From contig VBBS01000034.1 of NCBI GenBank assembly GCA_005888745.1, positions 1-64,000 on the forward strand: DNA of 64,000 nucleotides. The letters are read 5' to 3'. The position numbers and the translations under genes are program-made. The DNA is from Candidatus Bathyarchaeota archaeon (GTDB lineage: Archaea > Thermoproteota > Bathyarchaeia > 40CM-2-53-6). Numbering within the stretch: position 1 is the stretch's first letter; every line of letters begins with the position of its first letter. The notes below the pieces were generated by a model. It did not search any database. It worked only from the letters and a program-made list of their open reading frames with translations, and was not told where the DNA came from. Positions 52,637 through 60,943 of the stretch are shown here, piece by piece.

Positions 52637-52825
52637 TTAAAAGGATACTACGTACAGCAAGTCGGCACCCGTGAAGAAAACACTCGGTCCGTTACGTGAA
52701 TATCTTCCACGTTTCTGACGCGCTTCCGTGCAAATCTCGCACAGACATCCCACACGCCGAGTGCAATCTGCACCACCAGTCCCCAGGAATACAAGAGCTG
52801 GATCGCTTGACCTTGTTGATCGCAA
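52637..52825 (-). pseudogene. N-terminal fragment of a metallo-beta-lactamase-fold hydrolase
   Basis: The 62-residue frame contains ALVFLGTGGADCTRRVGCL, CEICTEARQKRGRYSRNGPS and VFFTGADLLY, which is the start of a PhnP-like MBL-fold protein (GTGG loop, Cys cluster, SRNGPS strand). It ends after VVSF, before any HxHxDH motif. This is the part missing from the broken gene at 40.7 kb, on the other strand. No start codon context of note. Confidence 0.55.
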
Positions 52826-53008
52826 CTATCGACCGCAGCGAGGAGATCGGCTTAAGTCACCATACTTACGAATTACGAACAAGACCTCCTCGACCAATCA
52901 AATTTCAACCCTCACATCTGATAGAGTAGAAATTCTCGAGCATTTCCTACAGCGAACGTGTCTCCAACCTTGTCCGAGTCCTAACCCCTATCCCTAGAGA
53001 GTACTCCC
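52826..53008. other. intergenic stretch without recognised feature
   Basis: Only short frames; nothing recognised. Confidence 0.3.
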
Positions 53009-53527
53009 ATGCCCAAATCGCCGTTCGGCCCAGAGAATGATGGGGGACTAGCAAATTTGGGGTCTGATTCGAAGAAACCCCCGAGGCCAAAGCACCGGTT
53101 CAGTTTTTCCGGTCAGAGCAAGCAATCTGAAGGTTCCGCTACGCCTCGCACCGCTAACGTTACAAAAGGTGATATTTTGAATAGCCTGACAAAACATGCT
53201 CATCCACTAGAATCCGAAGAAACAGGTCCTGAGACAGAAAACGCCGTTCAATTCCAGGAAACAAACCAGACCACTGATCCCGCCCGAGCCCGAAACCGAG
53301 GTTCCGCTCGTGGTGCACTAGTAATCTTTCTCGGCGGCTTCCTCGCCGTGTGGCTATACGGATATGTTACAGCAGCCTATGAAATACCGTACTTACGAGG
53401 GATCACCGAGAGCCCAGTAGTGAAGGTAGGCGTTCAGCTGGTGTCTTCGAATCCAATCCTGTTCGGCGCCGCGGCAGCATCGATTCTATTGGGAGCTCTA
53501 TACCTCCAGCATAGGAAGCGGTCCTAA
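53009..53527 (+). CDS. hypothetical protein with long disordered N-terminus and two helices
   Basis: A 172-residue protein from ATG 53009. About 100 residues are polar and low complexity (Ser, Thr, Lys, Glu); then two hydrophobic helices (GALVIFLGGFLAVWLYGYV and ILFGAAAASILLGALYL) end in a basic QHRKRS. So the disordered part is probably cytoplasmic. Overlaps the convergent gene by 4 nt. Unknown family. Confidence 0.55.
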   Translation: MPKSPFGPENDGGLANLGSDSKKPPRPKHRFSFSGQSKQSEGSATPRTANVTKGDILNSLTKHAHPLESEETGPETENAVQFQETNQTTDPARARNRGSARGALVIFLGGFLAVWLYGYVTAAYEIPYLRGITESPVVKVGVQLVSSNPILFGAAAASILLGALYLQHRKRS

Positions 53528-54351
53528 GTTGTCGCTATCTTTCGAGACGAAAAGTAGAGGAAAACCGAGCCAACTGCAACGAAAGCGTAGATGAAGACCC
53601 ACACACCTGTCACCAAGGTGCTTGGGCTCTGAGATGATATCACGTCCCAGTGAATCGCGACAGCTAATAGCGCAAGGCTTGGAAAGATCACGTCGAGCGG
53701 CAGTAGAACTCTGATTCTACCCAAATCCGTCTGCAAGGAAGCCCAGCCAGTCGCGAGACACGTTGCCAGGAACAAGCCTGCGAACATTTGCAGAGTCGGA
53801 GTCGCTACCAGCCATGGCCAGAACTGGTGCTGGGCGACATCTGGCAGCAAGAGCATCATAATGCCGAATATTCCAACAATGACGGTTTGGATGCGAAAGA
53901 ACCAACGGGCAGTCTTCCAAGGTCGATCAGAGCCCAATCTATCCTGAGGCTTCCGAGCCCAACCATACCTGTTCAACAGGTAGAAATTCCCGAGACTTGC
54001 AATAAGGAAATATCCCGCCCAAGCGGAGACGACGTATCCGCCACCCTCTGAGGCAGCGAGGACTACCGAGACAAGCGATGTTATTCCGAAGAACGTTCCT
54101 CCGACCAGGACGAGAATCTTCGCTCTTTGCCAGATCTTAGCCCTGAGAGCGGACCAGCAGCCAAACGCGATCGCGAGAAAGATTGCCCCAATGAACCGTA
54201 CGGCCAGAGCCTTCACAGACCAAGGCCACAGACTTACCACCAAGCTCGGATAGACAAAGAACAGCCCGCCCATGACAAGGTTGATTTCTGAGAGGAAGAG
54301 AAGGAAGAGCCTCACGTCTCTACCGAGCTCAACGGGACGTTTTGACGACAT
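53524..54351 (-). CDS. eight-helix membrane protein made of two related halves
   Basis: A 275-residue protein from ATG 54351. About eight hydrophobic helices; the two halves resemble each other (YPSLVVSLWPWSVKALAVRF with FIGAIFLAIAFGCW; LPDVAQHQFWPWLVATPTLQ with MFAGLFLATCLATGW), suggesting an internal duplication of a four-helix unit. Function unknown. Confidence 0.65.
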   Translation of the reverse strand: MSSKRPVELGRDVRLFLLFLSEINLVMGGLFFVYPSLVVSLWPWSVKALAVRFIGAIFLAIAFGCWSALRAKIWQRAKILVLVGGTFFGITSLVSVVLAASEGGGYVVSAWAGYFLIASLGNFYLLNRYGWARKPQDRLGSDRPWKTARWFFRIQTVIVGIFGIMMLLLPDVAQHQFWPWLVATPTLQMFAGLFLATCLATGWASLQTDLGRIRVLLPLDVIFPSLALLAVAIHWDVISSQSPSTLVTGVWVFIYAFVAVGSVFLYFSSRKIATT

Positions 54352-54364
54352 GACATAGACCAAG

Positions 54365-54784
54365 CTAAGCGGACATTATCAGCCACGTCCCACTGCACTT
54401 CGCTACAATCTCCTTCTTCATGTTCGTGAGAACCGCCTCGGTGAAAGCGATACGTCGGCCCCTCTTTGCAATCGTCCCCTCGGCAACCAACCGCCCTTTG
54501 ATGTGAGGACGCATGAAACTTATCTTCAACTCGATAGTGGTCATATCCTCATTCTCCTTCAACGTGGACGCCACCGCAATCCCCATCGCAGCATCCGCAA
54601 TATCCACCATAACTCCGCCATGCATCGTCCCGGACAAGTTGTGCAGATTCTCGTCCACGTCCATTTCGAGAACCGCTCTGCTCTCTCCTATACTGCTAAC
54701 TCTAATCCCCAGCGTCCCGATGGCCGGGCTAGGAGGCTTGCCCGCTTTCCATGCTGAGTAGACCTTGTCCCGGACCCCTCTCAT
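54365..54784 (-). CDS. PaaI-type hotdog-fold acyl-CoA thioesterase
   Basis: A 139-residue hotdog thioesterase. HNLSGTMHGGVMVDIADAAMG is the signature with HGG and the catalytic Asp on the central helix; IELKISFMRPHIKGRLVAEG follows. It hydrolyses acyl-CoA, perhaps aromatic ones. It fits the acyl-CoA theme of the region. ATG start at 54784. Confidence 0.92.
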   Translation of the reverse strand: MRGVRDKVYSAWKAGKPPSPAIGTLGIRVSSIGESRAVLEMDVDENLHNLSGTMHGGVMVDIADAAMGIAVASTLKENEDMTTIELKISFMRPHIKGRLVAEGTIAKRGRRIAFTEAVLTNMKKEIVAKCSGTWLIMSA

Positions 54785-54880
54785 ACCATTCCCGGTCTAT
54801 CAACGGGTATAATATGAGTTCAGACGAAGTTGTTCAAATTCGAAGCTTTATCTTCAAAGGATGCTTCTCTAAGGTCAGAG

Positions 54881-55204
54881 ATGTCAGAAAAGAAGAATGT
54901 GCGAGATGAGGTTCGTCGCGAGGCCAGGGAAGCTCTCGAGGCGATGCGAAAAGACCTTCAGCTATTGAGCAAGGATCTAGTTGCCGCAAGCAAGACACTG
55001 AAAACTTCTACAGAGAAGTTTGTACAAGACACGGGTCCAAAGGTGTCAGCCGGACTAGATGAGACTGTGGAGACCTTCCGCAGAACCATGACTACGATTG
55101 ACAAGCAGACTAAGCCCCAGAAGGCAAGACTTCTCAGAACCTACAAGAAATTCCTAACAAAACAAGTAGACTTCATAGAGAAGAAGCTCAAGCAGACAGA
55201 ATAG
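54881..55204 (+). CDS. small coiled-coil protein
   Basis: A 107-residue protein from ATG 54881 (the frame extends to 54830). It is almost entirely helical and charged, with heptads through RREAREALEAMRKDLQLLSK and VQDTGPKVSAGLDETVETF. It may form a cytoplasmic coiled coil or bind nucleoid or membrane proteins. Its end overlaps the convergent permease by 17 nt. Family not recognised. Confidence 0.5.
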   Translation: MSEKKNVRDEVRREAREALEAMRKDLQLLSKDLVAASKTLKTSTEKFVQDTGPKVSAGLDETVETFRRTMTTIDKQTKPQKARLLRTYKKFLTKQVDFIEKKLKQTE

Positions 55205-56681
55205 GCCCTTCTCCTTTTTCAGGACCTAAGGTTTCCCGCGGTTCGGGAGGCGCACGTCCACGGAGAGGCAAATGATTCTTGCGCCTGAAGTAGACGAACA
55301 GTCCCATTCCCATTATGACCCAAACAATTCCTAGTTCCCTTCCAAGCTCGTGCGTCACGATCACCGCAATCCATATCGCACTAGTGGCCAGCAATCCGAG
55401 CAGCGGCAAAATAGGAAGTTCCAGCATCCCCGATCCCCTCTTGAAACGAAGAGTTAGCGGGACCCGGAAGGGTCTGAACCTTGGCTTGTCATTGTTGCGG
55501 GTGACGATGAGACTCGCGTGCGCGGAGACGTATGCGACCAGGGCTCCTACATTGTAGAGGCTTCCAAGTAAGACGAGAGGGTCCTCGCCTCCTGTTAGAT
55601 AGACAAACGTGCTGAACAAGACCAAGAGTATGCTTCCGAAGCCGAACGTCAGTACGGCAATGTGAGGCGTTCTGAACTTTGGATGTATCTGACCGAATCG
55701 TCTCGGAAGTAACCTGTATCGAGACAGCGCGAAGAGAGTTCTCGAAGACCCGATGATCCCAGCGTTCGCTCCAATGATGCTTATGGCGCTTCCCAATAAC
55801 GCGATCCAACCCGTGATGAGTGCCCCCGTTCCAGGAAGATTACTTGCAACTCCTGAAAGAGGATCATTCTTCCATTTGCTCGACAAAATGGTCGGCGGAA
55901 CCACATTGACCGCAACCAAGGAAATTGCGAGATAGAGTGCAATTACAATTAGTAGGGTCAACATCGTTGCCCGAGGAATCGTCTTTCCCGCAATCTTCGT
56001 TTCCTCTGCTGCCTGGGCCAACGCTTCTATTCCAAGATAGGAGACCATAGCCAGGGTTATCCCCTGAATGAGCTGGGACCAAGTGGGAGTAGTGCCGAGG
56101 TTGAACGTCTGCGGCCAATGGAAGAGGCTGCCGTTGGGTATTATGAGCGCGAGTCCGAGGATAATCAGTGCGATCTCGCTGAGGAGGCTAAGAATACTAA
56201 GCCCAAGGGTGAAATTCGCGGACTCTTTGATTCCGACTACGTTGAGGAGAAGGAGACTAACTAGGAGAACGATCGCTCCTGTACCCAGCCAGATAGGCTC
56301 TTTGAGGAGCGGCGTGAAATAGGATAGGTAACCGATGGCTGGGATGGAGAAGATTGCTGCAGTGACGACGTAGTCTAGGCAGAGCATCCACCCCGCGAGA
56401 AAGCTTACGGTGTCTCCGAATGCTGCCTGTCCGAAAGCCGCGGACCCGCCCGCGGTAGGATAGGTTGAAGACAGTTCCGCATACGTGAGTCCAGTTAGAA
56501 AATACGCGATAGCGGCTATTCCAATCGCTATTGGCGTTGCATAGCCTGCATGCAGGGCGACCAGGCTTAGCGCGAGGTATATTCCAGCCCCCACATCGGC
56601 ATATCCGATCGAGAACAATCCGCCGATTCCAATAGTTCTCTTCAGTCCCCTCCGTCGAGCTGGCTTCTCAGGCTGTGTCAA
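55188..56681 (-). CDS. APC-superfamily amino acid permease
   Basis: A 497-residue transporter with twelve hydrophobic helices. The first helix GIGGLFSIGYADVGAGIYLAL and the later TYAELSSTYPTAGGSAAFGQ are the substrate-binding motifs of amino acid/polyamine permeases (in place of the usual GxG...FPxxGG). Substrate not determined. TAG-flanked tail after the last helix. ATG start at 56681. Confidence 0.9.
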   Translation of the reverse strand: MTQPEKPARRRGLKRTIGIGGLFSIGYADVGAGIYLALSLVALHAGYATPIAIGIAAIAYFLTGLTYAELSSTYPTAGGSAAFGQAAFGDTVSFLAGWMLCLDYVVTAAIFSIPAIGYLSYFTPLLKEPIWLGTGAIVLLVSLLLLNVVGIKESANFTLGLSILSLLSEIALIILGLALIIPNGSLFHWPQTFNLGTTPTWSQLIQGITLAMVSYLGIEALAQAAEETKIAGKTIPRATMLTLLIVIALYLAISLVAVNVVPPTILSSKWKNDPLSGVASNLPGTGALITGWIALLGSAISIIGANAGIIGSSRTLFALSRYRLLPRRFGQIHPKFRTPHIAVLTFGFGSILLVLFSTFVYLTGGEDPLVLLGSLYNVGALVAYVSAHASLIVTRNNDKPRFRPFRVPLTLRFKRGSGMLELPILPLLGLLATSAIWIAVIVTHELGRELGIVWVIMGMGLFVYFRRKNHLPLRGRAPPEPRETLGPEKGEGPILSA

Positions 56682-56763
56682 GGAAAGGGTTTCCTCTACG
56701 ATTCCGCGAACTGTAGAAGCCGGTTCCCGAAACCCCGCGCTAATATGGCTTAACGTTCACTGG

Positions 56764-57531
56764 CTACTTTCGAGCGTTGAGTTCAGGGAGGAGTTCGTAG
56801 AATTTCTCTTGAACATCTGATATGAGCTGGTCGCGCTTGGCCGGGTTGCTTATCCGGAGCATTAGGACGAGGTGGGCTTGCTGGGAAGTCAACTGCGTAA
56901 CCCTTACTTGGGGAGGAGCGTCGGGGACGAGGTCGGTTTTCATCCCTTGGCCAATTTCCAGCAGGTTCTTCTCCACATCTTTCAGGTCAAACTTGCTGTC
57001 GACGGTCACTGGAATCTGGACCCGCAAGCCGCCGGATCGGCTTCTGTTCACGACGGACCTCTTCAACAAGGTTGAATTGGGGACTATAACGATCTCGTTG
57101 TCCGTGGTCAGAATCTTCGTCTGGATCAGGTTTCTCTCAAGGACCCTGCCATAGTAGTCCTGGATTTCTATCCACTCTCCCACTTTGAACGATTGGTAGG
57201 TTGAGATGAACTGGGACGCGGCCATGTCTGTGAGAATATTCCTGTAAGCGACGATTATTGCAATCCCTCCAAGGAACAATATGAGGAGTAGCACATTGAT
57301 CGCTACGGCGAGCTGGCTGAGGACGATGATTATTCCGAGAATCCAGATGGCCCAAGACCCGATCTGCTGAAGACTGGCTACTAGCCCGGAAGGGACGGAT
57401 CCTGCTGCTCTCTGGATGATGATCCGGTAAAAACGGACGACCAAGAGGGTGATGAGGAGGGTTACGACGACTCGGAGGAGGCCGATCGCGAAGTCGCTCG
57501 TCAAGAGGTCGTAGATTGTTGGAATAGCCAT
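56764..57531 (-). CDS. MscS-family mechanosensitive channel
   Basis: A 255-residue protein with three to four helices at the N-terminus, then the MscS beta domain (FKVGEWIEIQDYYGRV, TDNEIVIVPNSTLLKRSVVN) and the C-terminal alpha/beta domain. It releases solutes under hypo-osmotic stress. Starts at ATG 57531, downstream of the TrkA-like gene on the same strand. Confidence 0.92.
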   Translation of the reverse strand: MAIPTIYDLLTSDFAIGLLRVVVTLLITLLVVRFYRIIIQRAAGSVPSGLVASLQQIGSWAIWILGIIIVLSQLAVAINVLLLILFLGGIAIIVAYRNILTDMAASQFISTYQSFKVGEWIEIQDYYGRVLERNLIQTKILTTDNEIVIVPNSTLLKRSVVNRSRSGGLRVQIPVTVDSKFDLKDVEKNLLEIGQGMKTDLVPDAPPQVRVTQLTSQQAHLVLMLRISNPAKRDQLISDVQEKFYELLPELNARK

Positions 57532-57564
57532 AGTAATTGGGCAAGACCTTTCTTATGATCGAGC

Positions 57565-58236
57565 CTAGGCTGATTCACTCGATCTTAAGAGTTCCACGGT
57601 TCGTGCCACCGATGGCGCGTCGCCAAGGAGCAATACCTTGTCACCTGATTTCAACTCAAGCTCTGGTTCGGGAAAGACGAAACCGTTCTCCCGGCAAACG
57701 AGGCCAACCCTGCACTTCTCTGGCAATTGTATCTCATGAATTTTCTTGCCTATGAGCGAGGCGTTCAGTGGGATAATCGCCTCGGCCACCCGTAGATTCT
57801 CGGCAGACCGGTACATGAGCGTGATAGAATGGTCTTTCGAGAGGACGTTCTCAAAGTCGCGGAGGGCTAGGTCAACAGGACAGATTACCACGTCGGCTCC
57901 TGCTTGCATAAGACGCTCCTTGTTCTTGGGGCTGTTTGCAACCGCAATGACCCGCGGGATGCCGAACTCTTTCTTTGCAGCTCTCGTAGCGGCAAGGTTC
58001 GCTCGATCATCATCTGTAGCCGCGAGCAACAAGTCGGCTTGAGAGGCATCAGCTTTTTTCAGAATGTCTAGCTTCGACCCATCTTCGTTTAGAATGATAG
58101 CGTCGTATTTGTCGGCGACATCCTTGCATCGTTCTCCCTTCTTCTCGATAACCGTAAGCTGGTTCTCATCGCTCGAAGATAAGTAGCCAATCAGGTGCAT
58201 TCCAATTCGTCCCGCTCCAACGATAAGTGTTCTCAT
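57565..58236 (-). CDS. TrkA-type K+ uptake regulatory (RCK) protein
   Basis: A 223-residue protein: a TrkA-N (RCK_N) Rossmann domain starting MRTLIVGAGRIGMHLIGYL with DGSKLDILKKAD, and a TrkA-C (RCK_C) domain ending DKVLLLGDAPSVARTVELL. It binds NAD(H)/ATP and gates a potassium channel or transporter, whose membrane subunit is not in this window. ATG 58236 is chosen; an open frame upstream to 58338 lacks domain sequence. Confidence 0.92.
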   Translation of the reverse strand: MRTLIVGAGRIGMHLIGYLSSSDENQLTVIEKKGERCKDVADKYDAIILNEDGSKLDILKKADASQADLLLAATDDDRANLAATRAAKKEFGIPRVIAVANSPKNKERLMQAGADVVICPVDLALRDFENVLSKDHSITLMYRSAENLRVAEAIIPLNASLIGKKIHEIQLPEKCRVGLVCRENGFVFPEPELELKSGDKVLLLGDAPSVARTVELLRSSESA

Positions 58237-58586
58237 TAGCTGGGTTCCAACTCTTGTTCGGGAATGTAGGTAATAGCTGGAGGCCGGTTGAACGCACCGA
58301 GTAATAAGCTTCCGTTCCCGAAAAGGCGTCTGAGACAATCGGCACCTCAGGAGCTATTCATAATTCGGCTGAAACGAACCCCCTTTCCCAATCGAAACTC
58401 TATTTCGACCGATTCAAGAGGACGCGGGAGACAACCGTGGAAACACCGTTATTCAAGCGAGTACGGCCTTGAACTATGAGGACTAGGGCATAATCCACGC
58501 TTTGTTTCCATGATCTAGCTTGAAACATGAAGATCCAAATCATCCCGAAAAAAGGAGAAGATGGGACCGGATGTCCCACCATAGGT
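58237..58586. other. intergenic stretch without recognised feature
   Basis: About 350 bases. Frames on either strand (for example 58400-58777) look like shadows; no RNA or repeat recognised. Confidence 0.35.
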
Positions 58587-58940
58587 CTACATTTGAACTG
58601 GGCTCGGCCCTGAATCGTGGTGTACAGTATTGTCGTGGTCTTTGTGAAGAAGTTCGTAATGGGTATTGCATAGGTTTCTATCGCAGCTCGTGCAGAATTG
58701 TGTTGCACGCTGAGAGCATCGCGTCTCTCGCTCCATCCGTTCCTCGCTAGTGATTCCGAAGCCGCCGATATCTCCAACTTCTACCTCTTCACATGTCTTG
58801 AAATCGCGACTGAGGGTTGGAGTTGGAACCGGGGTCGGCCTCGTGGCCGGCCTTGCCCGGGTTGTTCGACGCGTCTTGGATTTCGCTCTGGTCTTAGGTT
58901 TCGACCTTGTCTTCGCCTTGGCTTTGTGCTTCGCTTTCAT
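58587..58940 (-). CDS. B-box-like zinc-finger protein with Lys/Arg/Thr-rich N-terminus
   Basis: A 117-residue protein. Residues 1-40 are a basic repeat (KAKTRSKPKTRAKSKTRRTT) like a nucleic-acid-binding tail. Residues about 72-108 hold CSQRATQFCTSCDRNLCNTH and then YELLHKDHDNTVHH, a C/H spacing like a B-box zinc finger, a domain known from eukaryotic TRIM proteins but also seen in a few prokaryotes. ATG start at 58940. No partner identified. Confidence 0.65.
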   Translation of the reverse strand: MKAKHKAKAKTRSKPKTRAKSKTRRTTRARPATRPTPVPTPTLSRDFKTCEEVEVGDIGGFGITSEERMERETRCSQRATQFCTSCDRNLCNTHYELLHKDHDNTVHHDSGPSPVQM

Positions 58941-59126
58941 TGTTGAGTCGCTAGGCCCGTTGGTAAGGTCAGTGATAGCCAGAGTCTAACCCTGACGATA
59001 GGAATCAGGTAACACTAGTCCGACTCTCGACACACAGGGCCATCAGGAATACGCTCCACGTGCCTGTCTAAGTGCTGGTAACGTCCAAATCTTACGAGGT
59101 TAACGGTTGAAGATAGGGCCAGCCAT

Positions 59127-59630
59127 TTGGTCGACGTTGGATCGGATGTCAGAATCACCCGAGCGCAACAAGGCGATCTTGATTCGGTTCTGGAAATTCT
59201 AGAGGAAGCTTCTCGATGGTTGTCATCGAAGGGCCTTGAAAGCCAGTGGCGGCCCAACCCGGCTTTCCGCCAAACCATCAAGGACAATATTGTCCGCGGC
59301 GAAGTATACGTCGTGAAAGGGGGAGAAGGGATCGTAGGGACAATCACCCTCCAGTGGAGCGATAGGAAGTTCTGGGGCGATCTTCCACTTGAGGCGGGAT
59401 ACATTCACAAGCTAGCCATCAAACACGCCTATAGCGGTCAACATTTAGGACTTCGAATGCTTCAATGGGCTGAGACCAAGACACGAGCCGAGGGAAAGAG
59501 ATACCTGCGACTGGATTGTCTCGCCAGCAACAAGACAATTCGTGAATATTACGAGAAAATCGGATTCGTCCATGTTAGAGATACGCTGGAACCGGGCTGG
59601 AAAGCTAGCCTCTACGAGAAGAAGCTCTGA
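59127..59630 (+). CDS. GNAT acetyltransferase
   Basis: A 167-residue GNAT: VRITRAQQGDLDSVLEILEE at the front, GYIHKLAIKHAYSGQHLGLR as the acetyl-CoA loop, and LRLDCLASNKTIREYYEKIGF near the end. Substrate unknown. ATG 59127 is preceded by no obvious ribosome-binding site. Confidence 0.9.
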   Translation: MVDVGSDVRITRAQQGDLDSVLEILEEASRWLSSKGLESQWRPNPAFRQTIKDNIVRGEVYVVKGGEGIVGTITLQWSDRKFWGDLPLEAGYIHKLAIKHAYSGQHLGLRMLQWAETKTRAEGKRYLRLDCLASNKTIREYYEKIGFVHVRDTLEPGWKASLYEKKL

Positions 59631-59632
59631 CT

Positions 59633-60796
59633 TTACGATGGATGGAGAATATTCTTCGAGATGATTAGCCTCATGATCTCCGAAGTCCCCTCGCCGACAG
59701 TCATTAGCCTCGCGTCTCGCCAATGCCGGTGGACATCAAACTCGTCAGCATACCCGTAGCCGCCGTAGATCTGAATGGCTTCATCACACACCTTCAGCGC
59801 ACCCTCGGTGGCCAAGAGCTTGCCTTGAGCAGCTTCTGACTCGAACGGCTTCCCCTGACTCTTCAGGTGCGCCGCCCGGTAAACCATCATGCGTGACGAG
59901 TTGATCATTGTCAACATGTCCGCCAGCTTGGCCTGGGTCATTTCAAACTCGGAAATCGTCTTTCCAAAGGCAGTCCGCTCCTTGCTATACTTCACCGCCT
60001 TCTCGAAGGCCGCTTGAGCAATTCCAGTTGAGAGCGCTCCGATCGTCACACGTCCACCCCACAGCATCCTCTTAGCATACTCGAACCCTTCTCCCTCTGT
60101 TCCTACCAAGTTTTCTTTCGGAACCTTTGCGTTTTCGAACACCACCTCAGAGGTCACTGACCCTCTCACACCAAGCTTCTCAATATCCTTGCTCGACTTT
60201 GCCCTCTTCGAATCGACCAGAAATGCCGACGGACCCTTGGCGGTCTTGGCGAAGAGAAAATACAGGTCGCAGTAACCACCGTTTGTAGTGAACATCTTCG
60301 TTCCATTAATCACCCACTCGTTGCCCTCCAATCGAGCCTGCGTCTGCATGTTTCGCGCGTCCGACCCCGCACCGGGCTCCGTTAGAGAAAAAGCGGCGAA
60401 AGTTTTCCCGCTGATCATTCCGGGAAGAAACTGGTTCTTTTGCTCCGGACTACTGAACTGGCGTACCCCTTCGCAACAAGTTCCATGAATCGCTAGGGAG
60501 AGAGCAGTGCTGGCGCAAGCCTTGCCGACCATCTCCATCGCGGCAACGTAAACCGGCCAAGGAAGCTCAAGCCCTCCGTACTCTTTGGGAAAACCCATGC
60601 TTGTGAAGCCTTGTTCGAACATTCTGGTAATGTTCTCGCGTGGAAACCGAGCGTTCACGTCGATCTCTCGCGCAGTAGGCTCGATCTCTTTCTCGATAAA
60701 ATCCCCGAGAGAGTCTAGAAGGAGAAGATAGTCTTCGGAGCCGGACCCGTACATCATCTGGATGAGTTCTTTCTGCTCGTTCCCGAAGAAACCCAA
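59633..60796 (-). CDS. acyl-CoA dehydrogenase
   Basis: A 387-residue flavoenzyme of the classical fold. FSLTEPGAGSDA and FTTNGGYCDLYFLFA are the FAD-binding region; the active-site glutamate is in LMTVGEGTSEIMRLI at the C-terminus; GGYGYADEFDVHRHWRDAR is also typical. It takes electrons from an acyl-CoA to ETF, in fatty-acid or branched-chain oxidation. Starts at ATG 60796. No ETF genes are in the window. Confidence 0.95.
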   Translation of the reverse strand: MGFFGNEQKELIQMMYGSGSEDYLLLLDSLGDFIEKEIEPTAREIDVNARFPRENITRMFEQGFTSMGFPKEYGGLELPWPVYVAAMEMVGKACASTALSLAIHGTCCEGVRQFSSPEQKNQFLPGMISGKTFAAFSLTEPGAGSDARNMQTQARLEGNEWVINGTKMFTTNGGYCDLYFLFAKTAKGPSAFLVDSKRAKSSKDIEKLGVRGSVTSEVVFENAKVPKENLVGTEGEGFEYAKRMLWGGRVTIGALSTGIAQAAFEKAVKYSKERTAFGKTISEFEMTQAKLADMLTMINSSRMMVYRAAHLKSQGKPFESEAAQGKLLATEGALKVCDEAIQIYGGYGYADEFDVHRHWRDARLMTVGEGTSEIMRLIISKNILHPS

Positions 60797-60943
60797 GCGA
60801 TTCTCCTCTAGGAGATTCCTTTTTTGGAAGCTTCGGTTTATACCTTAGCCGAGAAACAGCCAACGATTGAGAGCGATAGGAAGGTTTCATACTCCTAAAA
60901 TCCGAAACATACCTTACTCCAAATGGTTAAAGGCGGATAGACT

